Shown here: positions 7,501 through 15,569 of the stretch, one piece after another | How positions within the stretch are numbered: position 1 is the stretch's first letter | Layout: each line of letters begins with the position of its first letter | IMG/VR virus record: IMGVR_UViG_3300048105_000079 | Span: 1 to 24,153 of that record | Origin: a virus | Reading direction: 5' to 3' (one strand) | Length of the DNA: 24,153 bases | The notes under the pieces: model-generated | Databases searched by the model: none | Told to the model about the DNA's origin: nothing | What the model saw: only the letters and a program-made list of their open reading frames with translations | Made by a program: the position numbers and the translations under genes

Positions 7501-9897
7501 TTATCCTATTTTCTTTAGTGAATGTGTTTCAGTTGCAATCCAATTCTTTTCAACACCAGCCATCTTAGCTGCTTTCTTAATAGCTTCAACTGTATTTCTT
7601 GCTTTTACTTTATACACATTCTTTTTAGATAGTTTAACACCACCAAGATTCATATCGGAAAATCTCATTTCCCAAGTTGAAAAACCTTCGTTGATTTTTT
7701 CTTCTTCTACTACTTCAGCTTCGTTTACTTTTTTATTCTTAACTGAATCCAACATCTCTTTTGCTGATACTTTCATCTTCATTAATTTAGATGATGGTAG
7801 TTCACCATATCCGAATGATTCATTTAGTAAAGAAGTAAGTTTTATTGATTTAGATTCGTTAGTAAATTCTTTTGCATTTTCTTTATCTTTTTTATCAACA
7901 CCTTTTACAGGATACTTTTTACCATCTACTTCGAATTCGCTATCACCATTTGCGATTGCTTTAGCTCTAGCAGCTCCGAATTCATTACCCTCTTCTAATT
8001 CATTGATTTCGTAATACTTTCCTAATACTTCACCAATCTCATCATAAGTTGATTCTAATCTTTGTTGTAGTGTTCCAACTTCTTTTAAAGTTTTCTCAAA
8101 TACTTTGAATGATTCATTCATTCTTTTTACGTGTCTACCAACTGTAATACCATCAAATGAACCTTCAGTTTCTTTAACCATATTCTTACCAGCAATTTCT
8201 ACCAATCCTCTGATTGATTCATACACTTTAGCTAATCCTTCTTTTCTGTATATTGATTCACCAAATTTTTTGTATGATTTAACTGCTTCTAAGAATGCCA
8301 TCTTTTGTTCATTACTCATCTCTGCAGATTCTTCATGTCTCTCATCATCGTTTTCTTTAACGAACGGAGTGTGAAATGGGTTTGAATAAACTCTACCACT
8401 TTCAAATGATTCTTTTAATATATTTTTTAGTTTCATTGTATTTCCCTTTGATTCTTTTATTTTTCTTTTAGATGATTCGTTTGCAGGTTTAGTCCACTCT
8501 CCATCATCACCTTTTTCCCAACCCCTAGATTCCATTTCATCATTATAAGCTTTTTGCATATCACCATAACTAAGTGCTTTGAAAGCGGCTGGCCCCAATT
8601 TCTTTTCTACTGCAGTTTTGATATAATAACTATCATTTTTATCTAAAGGTACTCGTTTTGGTTCACTCTTAGGTTCATCCTTTTTTGGTTCACTCTTAGG
8701 TTCTTCTTTTGGAGTACCATTGGTTTGTCTAATCATGTCTTTTAAATCACTTGCCATCTTTTCCAATTCTTCTTTTGGTCTTACATCTAAACCATCTTCT
8801 TCTGCTTCTTCTGGAGAATCGTAGTTTTCAGCTTCTTCAGCATCCATTTGTGCGTATTTTAAATCCTCTGTTTGACCTATAAGTTTTTTATAATCTTCAT
8901 CAGATATTTTACCTTCAAGTTTTTCAATTTCACTTTCGATATCATCTGCATAATATAACTTATCAAAATCTTTGGATAATTCAACTTTAGGTCCATCATT
9001 TTTAGGTTCATCCTTTTTAGGTTCTTCTTTTGAAGGATTTCTATTTGGTTCATCTTTTGCATCTGATTTAGCTTTTTCTATGTCATCCTTTGATGGTGGT
9101 ACGTGTTTAGATGGGTCAGCGTTTTTTACTTGATAAGTGTTCCCAGTCTTTTTATTCTTAACGTAAACATCTTCACTTAATAGGTCTGTTAGTTTCATAG
9201 TTCCCTCTATTTTTATTTCCATCATTTTCTTAGCCTCAGCTTCGATTTGTTTCTTAATCTTAGATGGAACTTTTTTATCGTAATACTTTATCTTACCTTT
9301 ATTATCAATGTGAGCTACATTTTTGTAATCACCCTTTTCTTCTTCGGCTTTATTGTAAATAGTTAATCCGTTTCCTTTACGAGCCATTCCGATATCGTAC
9401 TTAGCTTCGTTAACTACTGATTCATCAACTGCTGGTTTAATAAACATTAATCCAACTTTTGATTTAGGTACTTTTAATTTTTTGATTGCTAATAGTTTTG
9501 CATTGTAAAGGTCTTTAGCTTCACCTTTTTTAATTTCAATTTGCTTACCATTGTATCCAGCAATCCATCCTGCAAACTTTGATTCGTTTACATTATCTCT
9601 CATAGCCTTTGATAAAGTTTTGATATACTTTAATTCTTCTTTAGCACCTTTGTGTTTAGCGTATCTATCTAATCCAAAGTGTCCCATAATACCTAATGAT
9701 AAGTTTAATCTACCTTTTTTAGCATTTGGATACTTTCTACCATAAGGAGATGAGTTAAACCAATCAATCATAGCTTGTGCCATCTCTTTTGATAGTTTAA
9801 TTCCTTCTACTCTATCAGTATTACCTTTTACAACCTGTTTTAATCCACCGATTGCTGAGATTTCGTTGAGTGAGTTTTTTATATCAGTTAATTTCAT
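7501..9897 (-). CDS. Modular internal-head-protein candidate with repeated targeting-like leaders
   Basis: This 798-aa protein lies between prohead protease and scaffold. I do not recognise it as one family; it is a chain of modules. It opens MKLTDIKNSLNE, and similar units recur at residues 234-242 (MKLTDLLSE), 488-496 (MKLKNILKE) and 685-693 (IKLTSLLNE). Each resembles a T4 capsid-targeting leader ending in a (L/I)-x-E protease site. Other site-like borders are VNE164/A, IKE481/S, VNE726/A and INE737/G. Modules between them include an AKLLAIKKLKVPKSKVGL unit, an ARKGNGLTIYNKAEEEKGDY unit and Lys/Pro/Glu linkers (about 283-303 and 396-415). There is no membrane segment. The ATG at 9897 has AGGAG seven bases upstream, overlapping the gp21 stop. 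Inference: an internal polyprotein cut by gp21. Confidence 0.8.
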   Translation of the reverse strand: MKLTDIKNSLNEISAIGGLKQVVKGNTDRVEGIKLSKEMAQAMIDWFNSSPYGRKYPNAKKGRLNLSLGIMGHFGLDRYAKHKGAKEELKYIKTLSKAMRDNVNESKFAGWIAGYNGKQIEIKKGEAKDLYNAKLLAIKKLKVPKSKVGLMFIKPAVDESVVNEAKYDIGMARKGNGLTIYNKAEEEKGDYKNVAHIDNKGKIKYYDKKVPSKIKKQIEAEAKKMMEIKIEGTMKLTDLLSEDVYVKNKKTGNTYQVKNADPSKHVPPSKDDIEKAKSDAKDEPNRNPSKEEPKKDEPKNDGPKVELSKDFDKLYYADDIESEIEKLEGKISDEDYKKLIGQTEDLKYAQMDAEEAENYDSPEEAEEDGLDVRPKEELEKMASDLKDMIRQTNGTPKEEPKSEPKKDEPKSEPKRVPLDKNDSYYIKTAVEKKLGPAAFKALSYGDMQKAYNDEMESRGWEKGDDGEWTKPANESSKRKIKESKGNTMKLKNILKESFESGRVYSNPFHTPFVKENDDERHEESAEMSNEQKMAFLEAVKSYKKFGESIYRKEGLAKVYESIRGLVEIAGKNMVKETEGSFDGITVGRHVKRMNESFKVFEKTLKEVGTLQQRLESTYDEIGEVLGKYYEINELEEGNEFGAARAKAIANGDSEFEVDGKKYPVKGVDKKDKENAKEFTNESKSIKLTSLLNESFGYGELPSSKLMKMKVSAKEMLDSVKNKKVNEAEVVEEEKINEGFSTWEMRFSDMNLGGVKLSKKNVYKVKARNTVEAIKKAAKMAGVEKNWIATETHSLKKIG
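8434..8449 (-). promoter_or_regulatory. Possible internal ribosome site and ATG within the 798-aa gene (codon 488)
   Basis: AAAGGG stands seven bases before an in-frame ATG (8434-8436) that begins MKLKNILKE. Initiation here would give a separate 311-aa protein (7501..8436) with its own leader. It may be a relic of gene fusion. The Lys-Gly codons explain part of the match, so the evidence is moderate. Confidence 0.35.
8653..9051 (-). repeat. Two Lys/Pro/Glu linker repeats in the 798-aa gene
   Basis: Residues about 283-303 and 396-415 share KEEPK and PKKDEPK units. The DNA copies (around 8653-8712 and 8989-9051) are similar, suggesting a duplicated linker flanking the acidic helical segment between them. 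This fits modular assembly of the protein. Confidence 0.6.
9196..9207 (-). promoter_or_regulatory. Possible internal ribosome site and ATG within the 798-aa gene (codon 234)
   Basis: GAGGG stands four bases before an in-frame ATG (9196-9198) beginning MKLTDLLSE, nearly the same leader as the true N-terminus. Initiation here would give 565 aa (7501..9198). The Glu-Gly codons contribute to the match, so this could be chance or a fusion relic. Confidence 0.35.
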
Positions 9898-9907
9898 TTA
9901 TTATCTC

Positions 9908-10525
9908 CTAAATAGAACAAACACCATCAATTTCACAGATGATATCTCGTACTAATGTATTAATCTTTTTATATGAAGGTGTTTTTGCTTTTCCAACTAC
10001 CGATTCGTTCATAGGTCTCATAAATGCACCATGTGTTGATGGGTTTGATACAAAATCCCAACAAATTAAATCAAAATCATCTTCTACAGTAACAGTTTTA
10101 CCATTACTAGCTTCTTTTACAGAACCCATACCTCTTGAAGAGATACCAACAGTACAACCTGCCTCTAAAAGTTCTTTAAGGATGTTCCCTGCTGGAGTTT
10201 TAAGTACTTCTACCTTACCCATTACATCATCACCCTTCCAATATACTTCTCTGATGATATGTGAGGTATTTTTTAGTTCAACTACCGAAGATTCAGGATG
10301 GTCTAACTCACCAAAAGCCCTATTTTCTTTAATTTCTCTACCTTTGTATTTTTCCACTTCTCTTTCTAAGATTGAACGTGGATAAACTCTACCATTTTGG
10401 TTTTCAGCTTCAGCACGTTGTAGGACACCATTAACAATCAATCTACCATTGTTATCTTCCAATGATTCGTTGATTTGCCTCTTAGTCATAGTAAAAGGAA
10501 TTGTATCTATAAGTAATCTGCCCAT
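9908..10525 (-). CDS. 21: Prohead core protease, T4 gp21 family
   Basis: This is a herpes-assemblin-like serine protease (family S80) that cuts scaffold, capsid and internal proteins after (L/I)-x-E. Visible elements in the 205-aa protein are GELDHP with the candidate catalytic His76, GISSRGMG with the candidate Ser129 or Ser130, and WDFVSNPSTHGAF with Asp157. Gly/Arg/Pro-rich GRVYPR (45-50) is also typical. The true start is the ATG at 10525, which overlaps the stop of the 44-aa gene (TAATG); an in-frame TTG at 10537 is less likely. INE20/S may be a self-processing site near the N-terminus. The gene sits between the prohead-core candidates and the modular 798-aa protein, which is probably a substrate. 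Confidence 0.95.
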   Translation of the reverse strand: MGRLLIDTIPFTMTKRQINESLEDNNGRLIVNGVLQRAEAENQNGRVYPRSILEREVEKYKGREIKENRAFGELDHPESSVVELKNTSHIIREVYWKGDDVMGKVEVLKTPAGNILKELLEAGCTVGISSRGMGSVKEASNGKTVTVEDDFDLICWDFVSNPSTHGAFMRPMNESVVGKAKTPSYKKINTLVRDIICEIDGVCSI

Positions 10526-10659
10526 TATGCTCCCCAAACTTTACGTTTTCTATATAAATCAAACATGATTTGTGCTACTTCATATCTTATAAGTAGACGA
10601 ATATTCTCCAAATCTTTATTTGTGAGTTCTTCTTTTAATATTTTCTTTTTATCTATCAT
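10525..10659 (-). CDS. 44-aa conserved-looking small protein before the protease
   Basis: This short gene (MIDKKKILKEELTNKDLENI ... RKRKVWGA) starts at an ATG overlapping the stop of the 162-aa gene (ATGA) and ends overlapping the protease ATG (TAATG). Coupling on both sides argues that it is real. It is basic and probably helical, with an aromatic C-terminal end (FDLYRKRKVW). I recall similar very small proteins beside gp21 in cyanophages, but no function is known. A minor prohead-core or protease-associated role would fit its place. Confidence 0.8.
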   Translation of the reverse strand: MIDKKKILKEELTNKDLENIRLLIRYEVAQIMFDLYRKRKVWGA

Positions 10660-11144
10660 GCCGATAGTTCTTTTAAGTTTCTTGCAACTTTTAACATACG
10701 TTCTGAAATCTTACCGAACCTCTTTTGAGTGGATTTCCAATATTGTCCGTTATGAACACCAGCTTCAGTTTTTAATTTAGCATTTTGATTAACGATTCTT
10801 TCTAATTTAAACATCATACTATTGATTTCTTTGATTGAATCATTTATTTTTCGATGTTGCTTTCTTGTATCATCTTTTTTAAACTCGTTATAAGAAATCT
10901 CATTGATTTTAGTTTCTAACTTACGTTCTAACGATTCTAATTTTTTTGTGTTCATATGTTTCTCCTTTGATTTTTTCATACCCAACACTTCTATGTGGTC
11001 ATCATCTAAATCATCCTCATCTTTACTCTTTGCAAAAGCATGTGGAGTTTTAATCGGGCCTTCACCACCATCTAAGTTACCAGTTACATTGGCTTCTTCA
11101 ATTTCTTCAAACTTATCTTCGATTTCTTTTAGTAAACTTTTCAT
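10656..11144 (-). CDS. Prohead core protein candidate (position of T4 gp67/gp68)
   Basis: This 162-aa charged, largely helical protein lies between portal and protease, where T4 encodes the core proteins gp67 and gp68. The first 18 residues (MKSLLKEIEDKFEEIEE) form an amphipathic leader ending in IEE18/A, a good gp21-type site. It is followed by a Gly-rich ANVTGNLDGGEGPIKTPHAF segment that I associate with marine T4-like head proteins. Residues about 62-160 look like a coiled coil or helical bundle. The ATG overlaps the upstream stop (ATGA at 11141-11144). The core-protein role is inferred from position and leader, not from clear homology. Confidence 0.75.
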   Translation of the reverse strand: MKSLLKEIEDKFEEIEEANVTGNLDGGEGPIKTPHAFAKSKDEDDLDDDHIEVLGMKKSKEKHMNTKKLESLERKLETKINEISYNEFKKDDTRKQHRKINDSIKEINSMMFKLERIVNQNAKLKTEAGVHNGQYWKSTQKRFGKISERMLKVARNLKELSA

Positions 11145-11989
11145 TTGAATACCCTTCTTAGCTCATTATGAAGTTCTGTATATCTTAACAGAGATAAAAT
11201 CTGAGATTCCGTAATTACTTTAGCTGATTTTAATTTAGAAATTAATTTTACTACTTCATTTACTTTAATTTGAGTAACTTTATCTGTAACTTTGATTGAT
11301 TTAATATTTTTTGATAAAGAATTACATTCTCTTACTACAAACTTCTTCAGTTTAGCAGAATTATCTACAGAATTAATATATTCTCTAAGAATATCTTGCT
11401 GTTTATCAGTTAATGTAGTATATTTGTTGTTGAAATTCTCAACTAACATCTTCCATGCTAATAATCTAACTTCTTTTGGTTGTTTAGAATACTCTTCGTT
11501 AATAGTAGATACAACTTTATCATCACTTTGAGATTTACCTGTTAGTGATTCTAATAATGTAGACTTACAATCAACATATTCTTTTGGATTATCTGAATTT
11601 GTATGTTCAAATAATTTATATATAGATGCGTTCTCTTTATAATTGTTAACTCTATACTTAAAGAAATCTTCTATTACAAAATTCTTTTTAATTGCTTTAA
11701 TTAAATTATACTTCTGTCTATTTAAAACAGATTCATTTAATTTAACTCGTTCTTTTAGAATAATATTTAAAAATTCAGATGCCTTATAATCAGAATCAAA
11801 GGTTTCATCAATAAATAGTTTATACAATCTAAGCTCTTTAGATAGTTCTGTACTTTTACCAAAGTGTTCTTTAATAATTCTAGTCGCCAAAGAATCTTTA
11901 TTATTCAAAGTATCAGTAGCAATCTGCCTAACTAACAATTCGAATAGTATTCCTGTATTTTTGTACTTACTGTGTTTTAATTTCTTCAT
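11141..11989 (-). CDS. Conserved T4-like phage protein of unknown function after the portal gene
   Basis: This 282-aa basic, helical protein begins MKKLKHSKYKNTGILFELLV and contains YKLFIDETFDSDYKASEFLN and LLAWKMLVENFNNKY segments. I associate this N-terminus with conserved hypothetical proteins next to the portal in marine T4-like phages. No catalytic motif, Cys cluster or membrane segment is seen. The start has a strong SD: AGGTGAT stands four bases before the ATG. It overlaps the 162-aa gene by four bases, so the two are translationally coupled. Position between gp20 and gp21 suggests a role in head assembly, but nothing in the sequence proves it. Confidence 0.85.
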   Translation of the reverse strand: MKKLKHSKYKNTGILFELLVRQIATDTLNNKDSLATRIIKEHFGKSTELSKELRLYKLFIDETFDSDYKASEFLNIILKERVKLNESVLNRQKYNLIKAIKKNFVIEDFFKYRVNNYKENASIYKLFEHTNSDNPKEYVDCKSTLLESLTGKSQSDDKVVSTINEEYSKQPKEVRLLAWKMLVENFNNKYTTLTDKQQDILREYINSVDNSAKLKKFVVRECNSLSKNIKSIKVTDKVTQIKVNEVVKLISKLKSAKVITESQILSLLRYTELHNELRRVFK

Positions 11990-12032
11990 CTATATCACCT
12001 CTAATTTTGGTAGAGTAACCTATATTTTGTTA

Positions 12033-12040
12033 ATAAATAT
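12033..12040 (-). promoter_or_regulatory. Candidate phage promoter motif ATATTTAT before the 282-aa gene
   Basis: The minus strand reads TTAAGATATTTATTAACAAA in the 52-base gap after the portal gene, 44 bases before the next ATG. It is one of eight copies. Promoter function is inferred. Confidence 0.45.
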
Positions 12041-12041
12041 C

Positions 12042-13931
12042 TTAATTATCAGAATTCAGTATATTTTTCTCATCTAATAATCCATCTGATGTTTTTAAAG
12101 TATCATCTGATAAGGATTCTAGTATAATTTTCTTTGTTTTTACTTTACTTTTCATACGACCAACAACTGCATCAATTTGTTCTTGATTTATAACTGAATG
12201 GGCGTTGTATCTTTCGTTTTTAGTAGGTCGGTTTGCTCTGTTTCCTAATGGGTCTCTACCAAATGGATTATCATCTGTTTTATAATTACCCGGTTCTTTA
12301 GGTCTACCAGCTCCTTCAAACCCACCTTCGGGTGCTCCACCTTCTGCAGTTGGGAATCCAGCGTTGTTTCCACTATCATCACCACCACCATCTTGTTGTG
12401 TTAGTGCTGCTAAATCATGTGGAGTACCAAATGATTCTCCAGTCTTAACTGGGTCGTTACCTTCAGTTTCAATTTGTTCGTGTCTAAATCCTAATTTTAA
12501 ATCATTGATAACTTTAAATTGTTCATCTTTCCACTCATCTTCACTCATATTGAAGATGTTTTTGTAAACCCATTCTTGTGATACCATTTTTAAATCTTTG
12601 ATATCACTTGCTAATGTTACTTTTTCAGACCAAAGGTTTGCTTTTTCTTGCTCATAGATAATAGATGGTGTAGTAAGTTCTAATTCAAAGTTTACCAACT
12701 CATCATCTGTATAACCTTGTGCGTATAAGTGTACAATTGCAATCTTAGTTAATTCTGAAAGTACAATCTTTTGGATTCTTTCTACAGAACGAGCAAATCT
12801 AATATCTTCTTGTGCTAATGTTGCTTTACCTTCAACACCTTCTTCGTATCCAATAAATGCTTTTGGAACTTTAAGTGCTGCTAACATTCTATTCTTTAGG
12901 TATTCAATATCATCAATACCACCGAACTCCATTCCACTTAGGGAATCAATCTCAGTACCACTTTGCCCACCTCTAACAGGTAGATAGTAATCTTCCATCA
13001 TATTCTGCATATTGAATTTAAGATTATACTCACCTGTAGATTCATCTACATATGGTACTTTCTTCATCTGGTCGATAATATTCGCCATATATGAATCAAC
13101 TTCTGCTGGTGGGATATTTCCGATATCAATTTTAAAGATTCTCTTTTCAGGCGCTCTCATAATTCTATGAATCATCATCGCATCTTCCATAAGAGTTAAT
13201 TGTTTCCAAGTCTTTCTAGCTCCTTCTAATAATGAACGACCATAAGGAAGGAAGTTGGTATCAGTAAGTAATCTAAAGTGAGCTACTTGAAATGATTCTA
13301 AAAACTTAGTGTTGTTTCTTTGTGAGATTGCATTTGTGTTTTGTTCCTCAACTTCGAATCTAACTGAATATGGATTATCTAAATCATATCCTTCTTCTCT
13401 ACGAGTTTCATATGTAGATAATGGTTGTGCGTTTACAACACCTAACTCATCATCAATATCTAAGTAAAGATAGTAATCACCATATTTGTTCATACCCCTT
13501 ACCCAAGACCATAAGTTGAACTCAATGTTCAATACATCGTAAAATAAGTTTCTTAATGTTTTCTTTAATTTCTCATCAGATGATTTGATACGAATTACAT
13601 CACCCATATCATTTTTAAGTGTACATTCATCTGAGTATATATCTAATATAGATGAGATAATAGAATCCTTATCCATTGCCTCATAATCTGTATATAATTC
13701 TAATTTGTTCGAATGGTAGTTAAATCTTTCATTGTATGTTTGCCAATTCTTTCTTGAGTTAGAACCATGCAATCTTCCATACCTATCATAGTATGCTGAA
13801 CCTCTACGATTACCATCTGCTTGTAATCGTGAAGAATCCACTACTTTTAATTTGTTTTTACCGACTCTTCTAACAACTACCTGAGTTGAGAATAATCTCT
13901 TTAATCTACCGAATAACGAAGTATCTGCCAT
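12042..13931 (-). CDS. 20: Portal vertex protein, T4 gp20 family
   Basis: This 629-aa protein would form the dodecameric ring at the special head vertex through which DNA is packaged and ejected. Recognisable segments are the basic N-terminus (FGRLKRLFSTQVVVRRVGKN), GMNKYGDYYLYLDID, the long-helix region around IHRIMRAPEKRIFKID, and LAALKVPKAFIGYEEGVEGK followed by LAQEDIRFARSVERIQK. The last 100 residues are Gly/Asn/Pro-rich and probably disordered. Length is slightly above T4 gp20 (524 aa). It follows the terminase gene with a 66-base gap and starts at ATG 13931 without a clear SD. There are no tail sheath or tube genes between terminase and portal, unlike T4. Confidence 0.95.
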   Translation of the reverse strand: MADTSLFGRLKRLFSTQVVVRRVGKNKLKVVDSSRLQADGNRRGSAYYDRYGRLHGSNSRKNWQTYNERFNYHSNKLELYTDYEAMDKDSIISSILDIYSDECTLKNDMGDVIRIKSSDEKLKKTLRNLFYDVLNIEFNLWSWVRGMNKYGDYYLYLDIDDELGVVNAQPLSTYETRREEGYDLDNPYSVRFEVEEQNTNAISQRNNTKFLESFQVAHFRLLTDTNFLPYGRSLLEGARKTWKQLTLMEDAMMIHRIMRAPEKRIFKIDIGNIPPAEVDSYMANIIDQMKKVPYVDESTGEYNLKFNMQNMMEDYYLPVRGGQSGTEIDSLSGMEFGGIDDIEYLKNRMLAALKVPKAFIGYEEGVEGKATLAQEDIRFARSVERIQKIVLSELTKIAIVHLYAQGYTDDELVNFELELTTPSIIYEQEKANLWSEKVTLASDIKDLKMVSQEWVYKNIFNMSEDEWKDEQFKVINDLKLGFRHEQIETEGNDPVKTGESFGTPHDLAALTQQDGGGDDSGNNAGFPTAEGGAPEGGFEGAGRPKEPGNYKTDDNPFGRDPLGNRANRPTKNERYNAHSVINQEQIDAVVGRMKSKVKTKKIILESLSDDTLKTSDGLLDEKNILNSDN

Positions 13932-13962
13932 AATTTATTTCTTTTATATAGTACTACAATTT

Positions 13963-13970
13963 ATAAATAT
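13963..13970 (-). promoter_or_regulatory. Candidate phage promoter motif ATATTTAT before the portal gene
   Basis: The minus strand reads TTTGTATATTTATAAATTG, 32 bases before the portal ATG, in the gap after terminase. The overlapping TATAAATT differs from the T4 late box by one base, so either element could be the promoter. Confidence 0.5.
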
Positions 13971-13997
13971 ACAAAAAATATTTTTAATATCCAAATT

Positions 13998-15569
13998 TTA
14001 TAGTAACCAACTTATATCCTCATCACCCCTACCAGTATTAATCTTCCAAGCATCTTTTGCTCTTTGTGGAGTGGTTTTAAATACACCTGAATTTTTTGAT
14101 GTAAATTCTAATGCTCTTTTATTTAAATCAATACCTTGCTGTCTGAGTTTTAATGCCGTATCTCTAACCCACAATGATGTTGAAAATGATATTGTTAAAT
14201 CATCATTGTACCCTTGTTGAGCTTCAGCTCTACTACCATTCCATATAAAAACAAAAAGTTCATCAATCAATCGTTTAGACCGAATAATAGGAACTCTTTC
14301 TCTCATATAAGTATCTAATTTTGAGATAACCAATGGACGTGTTCTACTTGTCATTGAGAATCCAGGTACCATTTGTGATTTATCTTTTAAATCATATCCC
14401 TTTTGTAGATGAATGTCGTTATCTGTATAACCAAATTCTTTATATGAATAATATAGATTAGTATAATTTCTATCTATTGCTTCTTGAATTACTGCCCACC
14501 CAATGTTTGCGTTCTCAATCACTAACAATGCATCATTCCATTCGGTTGCAACGTTCACCAACATATTACCATAATGTTTAGTTTCAATTTTACCTTTGTA
14601 TTCTGCTACTTGTTCTACAGTTTCCACATCGATAACGTGAAATGCTGAATAATCAGCCCCATCACCTCTCGCAACATCGGCAACTACTACATAATCTTTT
14701 GTATAGTTTGGTTGTTGCCAAATCCAATAGTTACCATCGAACCCTCGTCTCTCTACAGGTTCTTGTACGTGAGTTTCTTCATACCATTGTAGAAGTTGTC
14801 CATCTACGACTGTATAACCAGAACTGATAAAATCACAATCACATTCTTGTGATGCCATCTTCTCACCTAAGAGTTGAGTTTGTTCTTCTCTCCACTTTTG
14901 GTTTCTTTCAGGATGTACAGTCCAATGAAGTTTGATTGGATTCCAACCATCTTTTTGTTCACCCTTTTGCCAAGTTTTATGAAAGAAGTTACCAACACCA
15001 TTTGGAGTTGATAGTACGATTGCCTTACCACCAGTTGATAATGTAGATTGAGCCGATGCCCATATCTCATCAACACCTTTAATAAAAGCAGCCTCATCTA
15101 TAATCAACATTGATAATGCTTCAGAACGACCAGCATCACCACTTGCTGATGTAGCTTTAATCGTTGAACCATTTCGTAATCGTAAGGATAGTTTGTTATC
15201 TTCTTCAGTATCACCTCTTAACCAACTCGGTAAGTTCTCATGCATATACCTAACCTTAGTAACTAAGTTTTTAGCTACCTCTTGTTTGGTTGCAATTACC
15301 AATATGTTTTTATCTTCGTGAAATAACATCATCCATAAAGAATAACCTGCGGATAATGTTGAGATACCTAACTGACGTGATTTAAGAATTACATTGAATC
15401 TATGTTCATCCAACTCACCCATAACATCTTCTTGGAATGGGTATAAATCAAAAAGTATCTTACCTCTTTTTGGGTGTTGAATGTAGCAATACTTCTTAAA
15501 GAAGTAAACTGGGTTTTTAGCACATTTAACGTACTCTTCCCTAATAAGTTCTTTTATGTTTTTGCTCAT
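13998..15569 (-). CDS. 17: Terminase large subunit, T4 gp17 family
   Basis: This is the DNA-packaging motor, with an N-terminal ATPase and a C-terminal nuclease. With the ATG at 15569 it has 523 aa. Seen in order: a Walker A variant SRQLGIST (64-71), Walker B LIIDEA (155-160), coupling motif STPNG (187-191), then RNase-H-like nuclease acidic residues Asp298 (VVVADVARGDGADYS), Glu352 (LLVIENAN) and Asp456 or Asp457 (GYNDDLT). A TTG 18 bases upstream is in frame, but the ATG overlaps the upstream stop exactly (ATGA, 15566-15569) and has GGGAAAG before it, so I choose the ATG. It acts at the portal, whose gene follows. Confidence 0.96.
   Translation of the reverse strand: MSKNIKELIREEYVKCAKNPVYFFKKYCYIQHPKRGKILFDLYPFQEDVMGELDEHRFNVILKSRQLGISTLSAGYSLWMMLFHEDKNILVIATKQEVAKNLVTKVRYMHENLPSWLRGDTEEDNKLSLRLRNGSTIKATSASGDAGRSEALSMLIIDEAAFIKGVDEIWASAQSTLSTGGKAIVLSTPNGVGNFFHKTWQKGEQKDGWNPIKLHWTVHPERNQKWREEQTQLLGEKMASQECDCDFISSGYTVVDGQLLQWYEETHVQEPVERRGFDGNYWIWQQPNYTKDYVVVADVARGDGADYSAFHVIDVETVEQVAEYKGKIETKHYGNMLVNVATEWNDALLVIENANIGWAVIQEAIDRNYTNLYYSYKEFGYTDNDIHLQKGYDLKDKSQMVPGFSMTSRTRPLVISKLDTYMRERVPIIRSKRLIDELFVFIWNGSRAEAQQGYNDDLTISFSTSLWVRDTALKLRQQGIDLNKRALEFTSKNSGVFKTTPQRAKDAWKINTGRGDEDISWLL

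Noticed and set aside
8877-9062. Minus-strand 61-codon frame inside the 798-aa gene
   Set aside because: It is an alternative frame of a Lys/Glu/Pro-rich coding region with Met/Lys/Leu composition typical of shadows.
10526-10537. Longer prohead protease using a TTG start
   Set aside because: The ATG at 10525 overlaps the preceding stop in a TAATG coupling arrangement. The TTG would add only four residues.
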